Shown: piece after piece, positions 17,379 to 24,907 of the stretch | How the letters are laid out: each line of letters opens with the position of its first letter | Position numbering within the stretch: position 1 is the first letter of the stretch | Source: Arenibacter catalasegens | GTDB lineage: Bacteria > Bacteroidota > Bacteroidia > Flavobacteriales > Flavobacteriaceae | Direction of reading: 5' to 3' | NCBI RefSeq assembly: GCF_002909235.1 | Contig: NZ_PHQQ01000002.1 | Span: forward strand, 124,001 to 188,000 | Length of the DNA: 64,000 nt | Program-made: the position numbers and the translations under genes | The notes under the pieces: model-generated | Told to the model about the DNA's origin: nothing | Database searches by the model: none | Seen by the model: the letters and a program-made list of their open reading frames with translations, nothing else

Positions 17379-17692
17379 TCCAATTCTTCAAACAGACTTT
17401 CCCAATGGCAGGCTATAGGGGATCTTGCCTGCGCACAGTACAAGTATTACCCTTCCCATAATTATAGGCGTCATATTGACCTCAGAGTCTAAAACCGAAA
17501 TTTTCTATTTTACGTCGCCGAGACCTACCAAAAATTGCAGTTCTGACCTCTCTCCTTCGGTGAAAAAATTCCCGAATAAAAAACGGAAAAGATATTCATA
17601 ATATAACAATGCCCAAGATTCAAGACCTTGGGCATTGTTTTTAAGCTGCCATACCATTCAATGTAAATGGCATTATATAGCGCTCTGTCTAA
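17379..17692. other. Convergent intergenic region
   Basis: Apart from the terminator hairpin at 17607-17642, I see no gene or other element here. Confidence 0.4.
17607..17642 (+). terminator. Strong intrinsic terminator hairpin
   Basis: CAATGCCCAAG and CTTGGGCATTG form an 11-bp stem followed by TTTTT on the plus strand. It lies between convergent genes and could also slow the minus-strand oxidoreductase transcript, although its minus-side U-run is poor. Confidence 0.8.
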
Positions 17693-19030
17693 TTATACAT
17701 TTTCAGGAACCTCAAATCCTTTACGATAATCCCTTCTAAGCATCTTATCCGCTTCCGCATCGTTTACGAAAGATTCAGATTTTGGGTTAAAGTCCAGGAC
17801 ACGACCCGTCCTGTAGGCAATATTGCCCAAATGCGCCAATCCTGAGGAAAGATGCGCCGTTTCTACTGGCCCGTTCAAAATAGTTTTATCGCGCTTGCGC
17901 ACTGCCTCTATAAAGTTGGCAAAATGGCCGTCCGTACCACCAGCACCGCGGTCCATTCCAGATCCAGACTCTCCACCATCCTCACCAGATTTACCTGGTG
18001 TTCTGTCCTGTCCTAAATATGTTTTATACTTGTCATAACCGTCTACGACCAATATTCCCTTATCTCCATAGAAAATATTGCCTACAGTAGCACCTTCTTC
18101 GGAGTTGGTACACCAAGGACGTACCTCAAATTGTATTATTTTCCTTTCTTCAGGATAATTATATACCGACGTAAGAACTTCTGGCACTTCCTTGCAATCG
18201 TCCCAAAGGAACTTACCACCCATAGAAGTAATCTTTGTTGGAAGCCCCACATCCAATCCCCACATACAAAGATCAGTTTCATGAATACCCTGGTTGCCCA
18301 CATCGCCATTTCCATAATCCCAGTGCCAATGCCAATTGTAATGCACTAAATTCCTCGTAAACGGACGCTTTGGAGCTGGCCCAGTCCACAGGTCGTAATC
18401 TATTCCTGCTGGTACAGGCGAGAAACCTTGGTCACCGATATCTCCCCTCCAACGAAAAACAATACCTCTGGCCATATATACTCGACCTATATATCCATCT
18501 CGCATTAGATTAATAGCCTCATTAACGGCAGGAGAACTTCTTAATTGAACTCCGTGCTGTACAATACGACCATACTTTTCAGCGGCTTCCACCATTTTAC
18601 GGCCTTCCCAGATATTGTGCGATCCAGGTTTTTCAACATAGGCGTCCTTACCGGCCTGACAGGCCCAAATTACAGAAAGGGCGTGCCAATGGTTTGGCGT
18701 TGCTATACTAACCACGTCAATATCCTTATCATCCATTACCCGCCTAAGATCCTGCTCCAAGGCAACATCTTTATTATAGGTTTCCTTAAAGGTCTGTTGG
18801 CGCTCCCGCAACAAGTTCATGTCCGGGTCACATAAGGTGGTTACCCGTACATTTTTTTGTGCCATCAAGCCTTGGATATGGCTTTTCCCACGGCCATTGA
18901 CGCCCAAAACGGCCGCATTAATACGGTCGTTGGCTCCAAAAACTGTGGATGAGATTATGGTAGGAGCAGCAATAACAGCCGATCCGGCCACAGCCGTTCT
19001 TTTAATAAAGGATCTTCTCGTTGATTTCAT
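17693..19030 (-). CDS. Gfo/Idh/MocA-family oxidoreductase with Tat signal
   Basis: The 445-residue protein has a twin-arginine signal (STRRSFIKR, residues 3-11) and a hydrophobic stretch to about residue 30, so it is probably exported folded with its NAD(P) cofactor. The Rossmann motif VLGVNGRGKSHIQG and the signature EKPGSHNIWEGRKM follow, then a substrate domain with HWHWDYGNGDVGNQGIHE. Such exported Bacteroidota members act on sugars and glycosides, sometimes oxidising the 3-hydroxyl. A second member sits at 60367. It is monocistronic here. The substrate cannot be read from the sequence. Confidence 0.87.
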   Translation of the reverse strand: MKSTRRSFIKRTAVAGSAVIAAPTIISSTVFGANDRINAAVLGVNGRGKSHIQGLMAQKNVRVTTLCDPDMNLLRERQQTFKETYNKDVALEQDLRRVMDDKDIDVVSIATPNHWHALSVIWACQAGKDAYVEKPGSHNIWEGRKMVEAAEKYGRIVQHGVQLRSSPAVNEAINLMRDGYIGRVYMARGIVFRWRGDIGDQGFSPVPAGIDYDLWTGPAPKRPFTRNLVHYNWHWHWDYGNGDVGNQGIHETDLCMWGLDVGLPTKITSMGGKFLWDDCKEVPEVLTSVYNYPEERKIIQFEVRPWCTNSEEGATVGNIFYGDKGILVVDGYDKYKTYLGQDRTPGKSGEDGGESGSGMDRGAGGTDGHFANFIEAVRKRDKTILNGPVETAHLSSGLAHLGNIAYRTGRVLDFNPKSESFVNDAEADKMLRRDYRKGFEVPENV

Positions 19031-19433
19031 TTGACTCTATATTTACATTAACTATAATTACACGGTAAATTTTATTAGACTTTCAATAACATACACTGTT
19101 TAAACCTTTAAGCTAAAGCCCCATGACCACTTAGTTTTAGCCAAGTAGACTCTTGATTCTTTCCACCCCGTAAGGCATTAGTAATCCAAAAAAGTCATAT
19201 TGCTATGGACAATAAATCGACAGCTATTTACTTTTGCAATGAAAGTTAGCATTATTTTTTTATTCGTTAACGTTAACAACTAGAGTTTTTCGTATTTTTT
19301 TTAACTTTAGGTGCATAAAACAGGGTATCTGGGAAAGTTTTTTGATTCCATTGGATTAATTTACTTTATCTACTCATTTTATAATTCCAACCATATGATG
19401 GTTGCAAACTATTTTAAATCCAAATTATCAACT
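19031..19433. other. Divergent intergenic region with a CG-centred palindrome
   Basis: The region lies between the Tat-exported oxidoreductase and a DUF1801 gene. Its one distinctive element is the 12-bp palindrome at 19266-19277. Alternative upstream starts for the DUF1801 gene (GTG 19311, ATG 19395) also fall here. Confidence 0.4.
19266..19277. promoter_or_regulatory. Candidate operator palindrome
   Basis: GTTAACGTTAAC is a perfect palindrome with a central CG, the style of LacI-family operators. It lies about 236 bases upstream of the oxidoreductase start. No LacI-type gene is in the window, so this is only a candidate. Confidence 0.3.
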
Positions 19434-19862
19434 ATGACAAGTTTACAGATAAAGTCGAACCCCAAGGTTGAATTGGTTTTTGACAATTACCCTCCTGAGA
19501 TACGAACGAAAATAGAATACCTGCGGAATTTAATTATAGAATCTGCCAAGAAAACAGAAGGCCTAACAGTATTGGAAGAAACCCTGAAATGGAGCGAACC
19601 CAGTTATTTAACCAATATGGGCAGTACCATTAGAATAGATTGGAAACCCAAAAACCCAGATCAGTATGCCATGTACTTTAAGTGTACCAGTAAATTGGTA
19701 CCCACCTTTAAAATGGTTTTCAACAATATATTTAAGTTCGAAGGCAGTAGGGCCATAATTTTTCATTTAAACGACCCCATTCCAAAAGAGGAATTGCAAG
19801 CTTGCATTGCTGCAGCCCTAACCTATCACAAGGTAAAACATTTACCTACTTTGGGTATATAA
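19434..19862 (+). CDS. DUF1801 domain protein
   Basis: From the ATG at 19434 the product is 142 residues and opens MTSLQIKSNPKVELVFDNYP, as expected for single-domain DUF1801 proteins. Core features are LEETLKWSEPSYLT, the strand region STIRIDWKPKNPDQYAMYFKC and the late EELQACIAAALTYHKVKHLP. DUF1801 overlaps with the fold of frataxin-like iron chaperones, but function here is unproven. The reading frame is open upstream to a GTG (19311); the added residues look noncoding. A GNAT acetyltransferase gene follows 56 bases downstream and may share its transcript. Confidence 0.8.
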   Translation: MTSLQIKSNPKVELVFDNYPPEIRTKIEYLRNLIIESAKKTEGLTVLEETLKWSEPSYLTNMGSTIRIDWKPKNPDQYAMYFKCTSKLVPTFKMVFNNIFKFEGSRAIIFHLNDPIPKEELQACIAAALTYHKVKHLPTLGI

Positions 19863-19918
19863 ATTTTGAGGATGGAATTTGGAATTGGCCCAATTAAAAC
19901 ACACTTAATTAATCCTGC

Positions 19919-20407
19919 ATGAAGCCCAAGATTGAAATAAAAATAGCTCAAACTGCGACCGACTTCTCGGTTGCCAAAGAATTGGTCCTGGAGTATGTTG
20001 CCTGGTTGGGCATTGATCTGTCCTTTCAAAATTTTGATGAAGAAATGAAAGGCTTACCGCAAATGTACAACCCAAAGGATGGCGGATTATTTATTGCCTA
20101 TATAAACGAGGAGGCAGTTGGCATCGCCGGTATCCGAAGATTCAGCGAGCTGGAATGTGAAGTAAAAAGAATGTACGTAAAACCGAATAGTAGGGGTTTG
20201 GGAATAGGGCAACTGTTGTTGAAGCAATGTCTTAAAACCGCCAGAAAACTACAATACAACAGTGTAAAATTGGACACAGCCGACTTTATGAAATCGGCCA
20301 TAAAATTATATACCGACCATGGTTTTGTGGAAATTGCTGCTTATCGCCATAATCCACATGCATCGGCCCGGTATTTTGAATATGATTTATCCAAGAACCC
20401 TAATTAA
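19919..20407 (+). CDS. GNAT-family N-acetyltransferase
   Basis: The 162-residue cytoplasmic protein has the GNAT acetyl-CoA-binding motif A, RMYVKPNSRGLGIGQLLLKQ (about residues 84-103), including the R/Q-x-x-G-x-G/A loop as RGLGIG. Before it are GIAGIRRFSELECEVKR strands, and after it LYTDHGFVEIAAY, typical of small-molecule or peptide acetyltransferases. The acceptor substrate is unknown. It is close behind the DUF1801 gene on the same strand. Confidence 0.88.
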   Translation: MKPKIEIKIAQTATDFSVAKELVLEYVAWLGIDLSFQNFDEEMKGLPQMYNPKDGGLFIAYINEEAVGIAGIRRFSELECEVKRMYVKPNSRGLGIGQLLLKQCLKTARKLQYNSVKLDTADFMKSAIKLYTDHGFVEIAAYRHNPHASARYFEYDLSKNPN

Positions 20408-20543
20408 ACAGTAAGGGAGACCAAGATTTCGCTAAAGTCTAAATATCTTTACTTAAATAGGATTCAAGATATCGCAATCCATGGATCGTTTCAAAAATAA
20501 TCCGTAAAACAACAGCCCTATTCGGCTGTATAAACCGTACCAC

Positions 20544-21191
20544 ATGGAAAATATAATCAGCACCACAGATAATAACCGACTTTATAAAATTGCCCTGGGA
20601 TTTGCCTTATTTACCATATTCTACAATATAGCGGAGGGTCTTATCTCTACCTATTTGGGATATGAAGACGAAAGTCTGGCCCTATTCGGTTTTGGTGCAG
20701 ACAGTTTTATAGAGGTCATTTCCGGTATTGGAATTGCACATATGATTATCCGAATTCAAAAAAAACCTGATAGTAACAAAGACCCATTTGAACGAACCGC
20801 CTTGAAGATTACTGGCTTAGCCTTTTACGGATTGGTTGTGGCCCTGGTGGTTACGAGCCTCTATAACATATGGAGTGGTCACAAACCCATTACCACGGTT
20901 TGGGGCGTAGTAATATCTATCATCTCAATTGCCATTATGTGGATGTTGGTTCTGGGCAAAAGAAATGTGGGCAAAAAACTAAATTCAGACCCTATTCTCT
21001 CGGATGCCAACTGTACCATGGTCTGCGTATATATGTCCATTATCCTGTTGATCAGTAGTGGTATCTATGAAATCTGGAACATTCCCTATATAGACAGTAT
21101 GGGTACACTGGCACTTTCTTATTTCGCTTTTAAAGAAGGGAAGGAATGCTTTGAAAAGGCCAATAGCGATAAATATTGTGGCTGCCATTGA
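20544..21191 (+). CDS. Cation transporter-like integral membrane protein (CDF-related)
   Basis: The 215-residue protein has about six hydrophobic helices and the segment FGADSFIEVISGIG near residues 50-63, which resembles the ADS..D/E metal-binding helix of cation diffusion facilitators. It lacks the cytoplasmic CDF domain and ends in a short tail with CGCH, which could bind metal. It is shorter than full CDF exporters (about 300 residues). The next genes encode a thioredoxin-like and a DUF2024 protein. A partial copy of the operator motif (TAGGATTC, about 20458-20465) lies upstream, too weak to claim. Substrate unknown. Confidence 0.7.
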   Translation: MENIISTTDNNRLYKIALGFALFTIFYNIAEGLISTYLGYEDESLALFGFGADSFIEVISGIGIAHMIIRIQKKPDSNKDPFERTALKITGLAFYGLVVALVVTSLYNIWSGHKPITTVWGVVISIISIAIMWMLVLGKRNVGKKLNSDPILSDANCTMVCVYMSIILLISSGIYEIWNIPYIDSMGTLALSYFAFKEGKECFEKANSDKYCGCH

Positions 21192-21251
21192 TTCCCACCG
21201 TCATGAACTAATCTGAAATTATTAGTGATACCATAAAAAACAAGAAATTAA

Positions 21252-21282
21252 TTTGTATAGTTAGGATTCCTTACTATATTTG
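21252..21282 (+). promoter_or_regulatory. Consensus Bacteroidota promoter with an embedded palindromic operator
   Basis: TTTG (21252-21255) and TATATTTG (21275-21282) are separated by exactly 19 bases, matching the TTTG-N19-TAnnTTTG consensus. The near-palindrome TTAGGATTCCTTA (21261-21273) lies between the two elements, so a bound repressor would block polymerase. The downstream gene encodes a thioredoxin-like protein. The likely regulator is the nearby MarR protein. Confidence 0.7.
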
Positions 21283-21317
21283 TGGGGCAATTGTGCAGTA
21301 ATTTAAATTTCAGAACA

Positions 21318-21551
21318 ATGAAAAAATCAGTTTTTTATCACGCAGGATGTCCAGTATGCCTAAGTGCAGAGCATGAAATCCTAGAACTAGTAGGAACGGA
21401 CAATGTCGAAATTGTACATTTCGGAACCAGCAAATCGCGCATTCCTGAAGCCGAAAAAGCAGGTGTTAAATCGGTTCCAGCTTTGGTTACTCCTACTGGA
21501 AATGTACTCCACATCAATTTCGGTGCTTCCATGGCAGATGTAAAGGGTTAA
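21318..21551 (+). CDS. Small thioredoxin-like protein (CPVC)
   Basis: The 77-residue protein starts MKKSVFYHAGCPVC; C11 and C14 form a CxxC redox pair at the N-terminus of the first helix, as in glutaredoxins and thioredoxins. The later segment AGVKSVPALV supplies the cis-proline region (SVPALV). It is a minimal thioredoxin fold for thiol-disulfide exchange, probably cytoplasmic. I use ATG 21318 because the upstream extension covers the promoter. The gene lies between a CDF-like gene and DUF2024, each with its own upstream spacing, and carries the best promoter/operator of the cluster. Confidence 0.8.
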   Translation: MKKSVFYHAGCPVCLSAEHEILELVGTDNVEIVHFGTSKSRIPEAEKAGVKSVPALVTPTGNVLHINFGASMADVKG

Positions 21552-21571
21552 AAAAAAATTAACTCTGAAAG

Positions 21572-21584
21572 TTAGGATTCCTAA
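21572..21584 (+). promoter_or_regulatory. Perfect palindromic operator upstream of the DUF2024 gene
   Basis: TTAGGATTCCTAA is a perfect palindrome around one central base and shares GTTAGGATTCCT with the site at 21260. A degenerate promoter, TCTG (21564) and TATCTTAT (21585-21592), brackets it. The spacing to the start codon is 32 bases. Confidence 0.65.
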
Positions 21585-21616
21585 TATCTTATAAAGTAAT
21601 TTTAAAAGTAAACACC

Positions 21617-21880
21617 ATGAAAATATCTGTTTGGGACACCTACGTGGCCCGTGAAGACGGCAAGACCATGCATTTTGATATACTGGTACCCAATACTATG
21701 GAAGACAAGGATAGTATTTTTAATTACGGTCGTGAATTTCTATCCACAAAGCCGTTTAAAACAGCTGGACTATCCTCTAAAGAATGCCAATTTTGTCATA
21801 TGGAACAGGCTGGCCATATTATAAAAGAAGGCATAAATGAAAAGGGGTATTTTATCATAGAAATGGAAAATTGCCAATAA
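21617..21880 (+). CDS. DUF2024 family protein
   Basis: The 87-residue protein matches DUF2024: MKISVWDTYVAREDGKTMHFDI at the start (read in two parts), an internal KECQFCHMEQA with C57 and C60, and EKGYFIIEMENC at the end. Structures of this family are known but the function is not, as far as I recall. The CxxC pair and its neighbourhood (thioredoxin-like gene before, MarR gene after) suggest a thiol or metal-related role. It has its own palindromic operator 33 bases upstream of the start. Confidence 0.87.
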   Translation: MKISVWDTYVAREDGKTMHFDILVPNTMEDKDSIFNYGREFLSTKPFKTAGLSSKECQFCHMEQAGHIIKEGINEKGYFIIEMENCQ

Positions 21881-21885
21881 TTTAA

Positions 21886-21903
21886 TTAGGATAACTAACT
21901 TTG
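21886..21903 (+). promoter_or_regulatory. Candidate promoter/operator of the marR-type gene
   Basis: TAACTTTG (21896-21903) fits the TAnnTTTG element, with ATTG 22 bases upstream as a weak partner. TTAGGATAACTAA (21886-21898) overlaps it and shares its left half with the two sites upstream of the preceding genes. This suggests autoregulation. Confidence 0.5.
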
Positions 21904-21932
21904 CCTGCCGGGCAAATCCCGGCAGGCTTTTT
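21903..21932 (+). terminator. Strong terminator hairpin immediately before the marR-type start codon
   Basis: GCCTGCCGGG and CCCGGCAGGC form a perfect 10-bp stem with a CAAAT loop and TTTTT. The tract ends two bases before the ATG at 21935. A transcript initiated from the TAACTTTG element would begin within the left arm and so escape termination. Confidence 0.85.
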
Positions 21933-21934
21933 AT

Positions 21935-22546
21935 ATGGACAATAGCATCTTTAACCCTGAACATCAAGAAACCGACGTTTCAAGTAAAATTGTTGCCGGA
22001 CTTGAACGTATATCGGAAGCATTTAAAGTACTGCTTTGGGATAAAGCCAAATTATTGGGATTAAGTCCGATCCAGATTCAAATCTTAATTTTCATTGCTT
22101 ACCACAAAACCGAATTTTGTAATGTAAGCCACTTAGCCAAAGAATTCAATATTACCAAACCCACCATAAGTGATGCTATTAGAGTGTTGGACAAGAAAGG
22201 TTTGATTACCAAAGAATTCTCTTCCAGTGATAGCAGAAGTTATGCCATTGGTTTGTCTGCAACGGGGAGAACAATGGTGGATGAAACATCCGATTTTGCC
22301 AATCCATTAAAAACCCAACTTACTACTATAAATCAACCCGATTTAGATGCTCTATTCGGTACGCTAAGCAAGCTTATCTATCAATTAAATAGAAGCGGAA
22401 TACTTACCGTTCAAAGAACCTGTTACGCCTGTAAATTCTACAGTAGGGACAACAAGCAGGACTATTGCCATTTGTTGGACAAGGCATTGTTAAATACGGA
22501 TATCAGGCTAGACTGCCCTGAATTTGAAGAAAAGCCCACCCACTAA
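21935..22546 (+). CDS. MarR-family regulator with a C-terminal four-cysteine motif
   Basis: The 203-residue protein has a winged helix-turn-helix (about 40-115): LSPIQIQILIFIAYH, NVSHLAKEFNITKPTISDAIRVLDKKGLI and the wing SSSDSRSYAIGLSATG are classic MarR. The C-terminal extension carries C163, C166, C178 and C194 (CYACKFYS, DYCHLLDK, RLDCPEF), in CX2CX11CX15C spacing, a plausible Zn or iron-sulfur site. It likely represses the two genes upstream and itself through TTAGGATTCCTAA-type sites. The start directly follows a terminator with no space for a normal leader from upstream genes. Confidence 0.85.
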   Translation: MDNSIFNPEHQETDVSSKIVAGLERISEAFKVLLWDKAKLLGLSPIQIQILIFIAYHKTEFCNVSHLAKEFNITKPTISDAIRVLDKKGLITKEFSSSDSRSYAIGLSATGRTMVDETSDFANPLKTQLTTINQPDLDALFGTLSKLIYQLNRSGILTVQRTCYACKFYSRDNKQDYCHLLDKALLNTDIRLDCPEFEEKPTH

Positions 22547-23054
22547 ATCCGCCCGTCAAACCTCCTATTGTAATTCCTAATGGCCCCAAGACGGACAAAC
22601 CTTTTATTTCGATAGGTACCAAGTAGCTGGACAGATGAATACACCCGTATCTTTAAGCTGTTCCAAGAAAGTTTGTTGAATAAAAACTAAGTCGAACCAA
22701 GCACAGTACACCATGACCGGTCGGCCGATGCTCGATGGTAACCTGGACAAACCCATTATTCAATTTCACACACAATAACACGGTCATTTAGACTGTACCT
22801 CAAATAGATTAAGCATAGTACATCGTCACTTTTTAAGGGTAATATTCCTTTTCACCAAGGAATTCTGCACCAATTAAAGGCACAAAAAGCATAAAAGCAC
22901 ATACGTATTTGAAAAATAAGCCGTTTGCATTATATATTATCTAAATTGAATCATATCTTAACATGTAAATTTAATTTGGACAAGGCGAAGTCCAGGTTAG
23001 TCTACTAAGTAATTAGCAATAATAGGACAAGCAACAAGGTGATCTTTAAGGAAT
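22547..23054. other. Gap with no identified element
   Basis: I see no gene, strong hairpin or consensus promoter in these 508 bases before the PAS protein gene. Confidence 0.4.
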
Positions 23055-24428
23055 ATGGGAACGCAGAACAAGTATTATGGATGGAGATGGGATGAAGAAG
23101 ACCCTATATTCAAGAATCTTGAATACATTCAAAATGTCCTTGGATATGTAGAACCCGCCGATCAATCATTTACTTCGAACAGTTTCAAGGAGTTATTCTA
23201 TCCTGGAGATTTTGATTTACTTCAAAAATCATGGAAGGAATATAAAAAAGGCACCAATCATTCCTTTGAAATGTCCTATAGGTTTAAGCATAAGGATGGG
23301 TCTTGGAGATGGATTAAAGAATCTGGTCTAGCCAATGAATTTAACACTTCCAATAATCCTATTGGCGGAATTGGCACCATACAGGAGATTACGGACAAGA
23401 AAAAAAAGAATACCCAATTAAAATCCATCCTTAAAAACGTTTCCATTGTAATACTGCGCTTACGACAAGATTCCAACAACAATCTTAAAGTTGAATATAT
23501 AAGTGAGGAAGCCCTACATCACTGGAATATTCCATGTAAAACCCTTTTAAAAGATGAAGACTATTTACGCAATTTAGCACATAAGGATGATCTTGGTAGA
23601 ATTAGATCCGCCTTAAGCAATTCTTTTGCGAAAATGGAATTTTTCGAATGCCAATGGCGTGTGGTTTCAAAGGAAGATATGATTATTTGGTGTCAGGGTG
23701 TAGGAACACCTATAAAGGATAAAGATGGCAGTTGTTTTCTGGACATTGTAATTACAGATATCACCAAGGAGAAATTGTATACCGAACAACTTAAGGTATC
23801 CGAAGAAAAATACCATAGCCTTTTTCAGCATTCGCCCCAGCCTTCATGGGTGTATGACCTAGAAACATTAGCTTTTTTAAATGTTAATACTGCTGCTATT
23901 GAAAAATATGGTTACAGCAAAGATGAGTACATGGGCATGACTTTGGCAGACATAAGGCCAGAATGTGAGATGACAAATCTGGAAAAACAGGTTGAAATAA
24001 CACGGGAAAATTATTTAAACCTATTCGATGGCCATTTTAAACATATTACCAAGAAGGGAGAAATATTAACAGTGCATCTATATAGTAGTCCTATTACCTA
24101 TAATGGCCAAAAATGCCGACAGATCATCGCTATAGATATTTCAGAAAAAATGAAATATTTAAAATTTATAGAAAATCAAAATAAGAGTTTAAAAAAGATT
24201 GGCTGGATGCAATCCCATGAGCTCAGGGCCCCTTTGGTACGCTTAATGGGTCTAATAAATTTACTGACCGATCATGATTCCATATGTAAGGAGGAAAGGC
24301 ATTACATCAATACCGAAATTACGAATTCGGCCAATGAAATGGATATAATGACCAAAAATATAGCCAAGATTATTAACGATACCCAACTAAAAGAGAAAAA
24401 GAATGACATACAGATTATTGCAGATTGA
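23055..24428 (+). CDS. Three-PAS protein with phosphoacceptor domain but no ATPase domain
   Basis: The 457-residue cytoplasmic protein has three PAS-like domains at roughly 20-115 (PAS_3 type, KHKDGSWRWIKESG then IGTIQEITDKKKK), 120-240 (ending DITKEKL) and 250-370 (SEEKYHSLFQHSPQPSWVYD to IAIDISEKMKYL). A HisKA-like helix follows with H388 in QSHELRAPLVRLMG. The protein ends 70 residues later without N, G1 or G2 boxes, so it cannot phosphorylate itself by the standard mechanism. Its last 26 bases overlap a response regulator gene. Such pairs may act as phosphotransfer intermediates; this is inference. Confidence 0.82.
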   Translation: MGTQNKYYGWRWDEEDPIFKNLEYIQNVLGYVEPADQSFTSNSFKELFYPGDFDLLQKSWKEYKKGTNHSFEMSYRFKHKDGSWRWIKESGLANEFNTSNNPIGGIGTIQEITDKKKKNTQLKSILKNVSIVILRLRQDSNNNLKVEYISEEALHHWNIPCKTLLKDEDYLRNLAHKDDLGRIRSALSNSFAKMEFFECQWRVVSKEDMIIWCQGVGTPIKDKDGSCFLDIVITDITKEKLYTEQLKVSEEKYHSLFQHSPQPSWVYDLETLAFLNVNTAAIEKYGYSKDEYMGMTLADIRPECEMTNLEKQVEITRENYLNLFDGHFKHITKKGEILTVHLYSSPITYNGQKCRQIIAIDISEKMKYLKFIENQNKSLKKIGWMQSHELRAPLVRLMGLINLLTDHDSICKEERHYINTEITNSANEMDIMTKNIAKIINDTQLKEKKNDIQIIAD

Positions 24429-24801
24429 TGACGATCCCGTAATTCTTTTTTTACATAACAAACTGTTTTCAAAATACACCAATTCCAAAATTGAACAATT
24501 TAAGAATGGCAAATTGGCATTGGACCATATACTCGATAATAATGGTCCTAACATTTCCTATATGTTGCTTTTGGATATTAATATGCCCGTTATGAATGGT
24601 TGGGAATTTATGGATGAGATTTGCAACCATGACTTGGAAAAGAGCATCAGTGTCATAATTTTAACTTCCTCTGCGGATTACGCTGATTTAGATAAATCCA
24701 AAACCTATTCCAACATAGTAAATTTTATTCAAAAACCTTTGACGAAGGAAAAGATTGAAAAAATACCAGTACTTATGGAATATTTGAATCTACAGGAATA
24801 A
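24403..24801 (+). CDS. Single-domain response regulator
   Basis: The 132-residue protein is a receiver domain only. The acidic pocket is D9-D11 (QIDDDP), the phosphoacceptor is D58 in LLLDINMPVMNGWEF, and the conserved Thr/Ser and Lys lie in ILTSSA and FIQKPLTK. There is no output domain, so it probably works by protein contact or as a phosphate relay. It overlaps the ATPase-less PAS protein by 26 bases, indicating translational coupling and a functional pair. Confidence 0.9.
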   Translation: MTYRLLQIDDDPVILFLHNKLFSKYTNSKIEQFKNGKLALDHILDNNGPNISYMLLLDINMPVMNGWEFMDEICNHDLEKSISVIILTSSADYADLDKSKTYSNIVNFIQKPLTKEKIEKIPVLMEYLNLQE

Positions 24802-24907
24802 GCTGTATCGTCGTCCACATTTTATGGCTTTATATAACACTTTCTAGCAAGCTTTAATCCATTCCCATTACCAGAGGTTTTGTTACCAATCAAATAGACT
24901 TTAAAGC

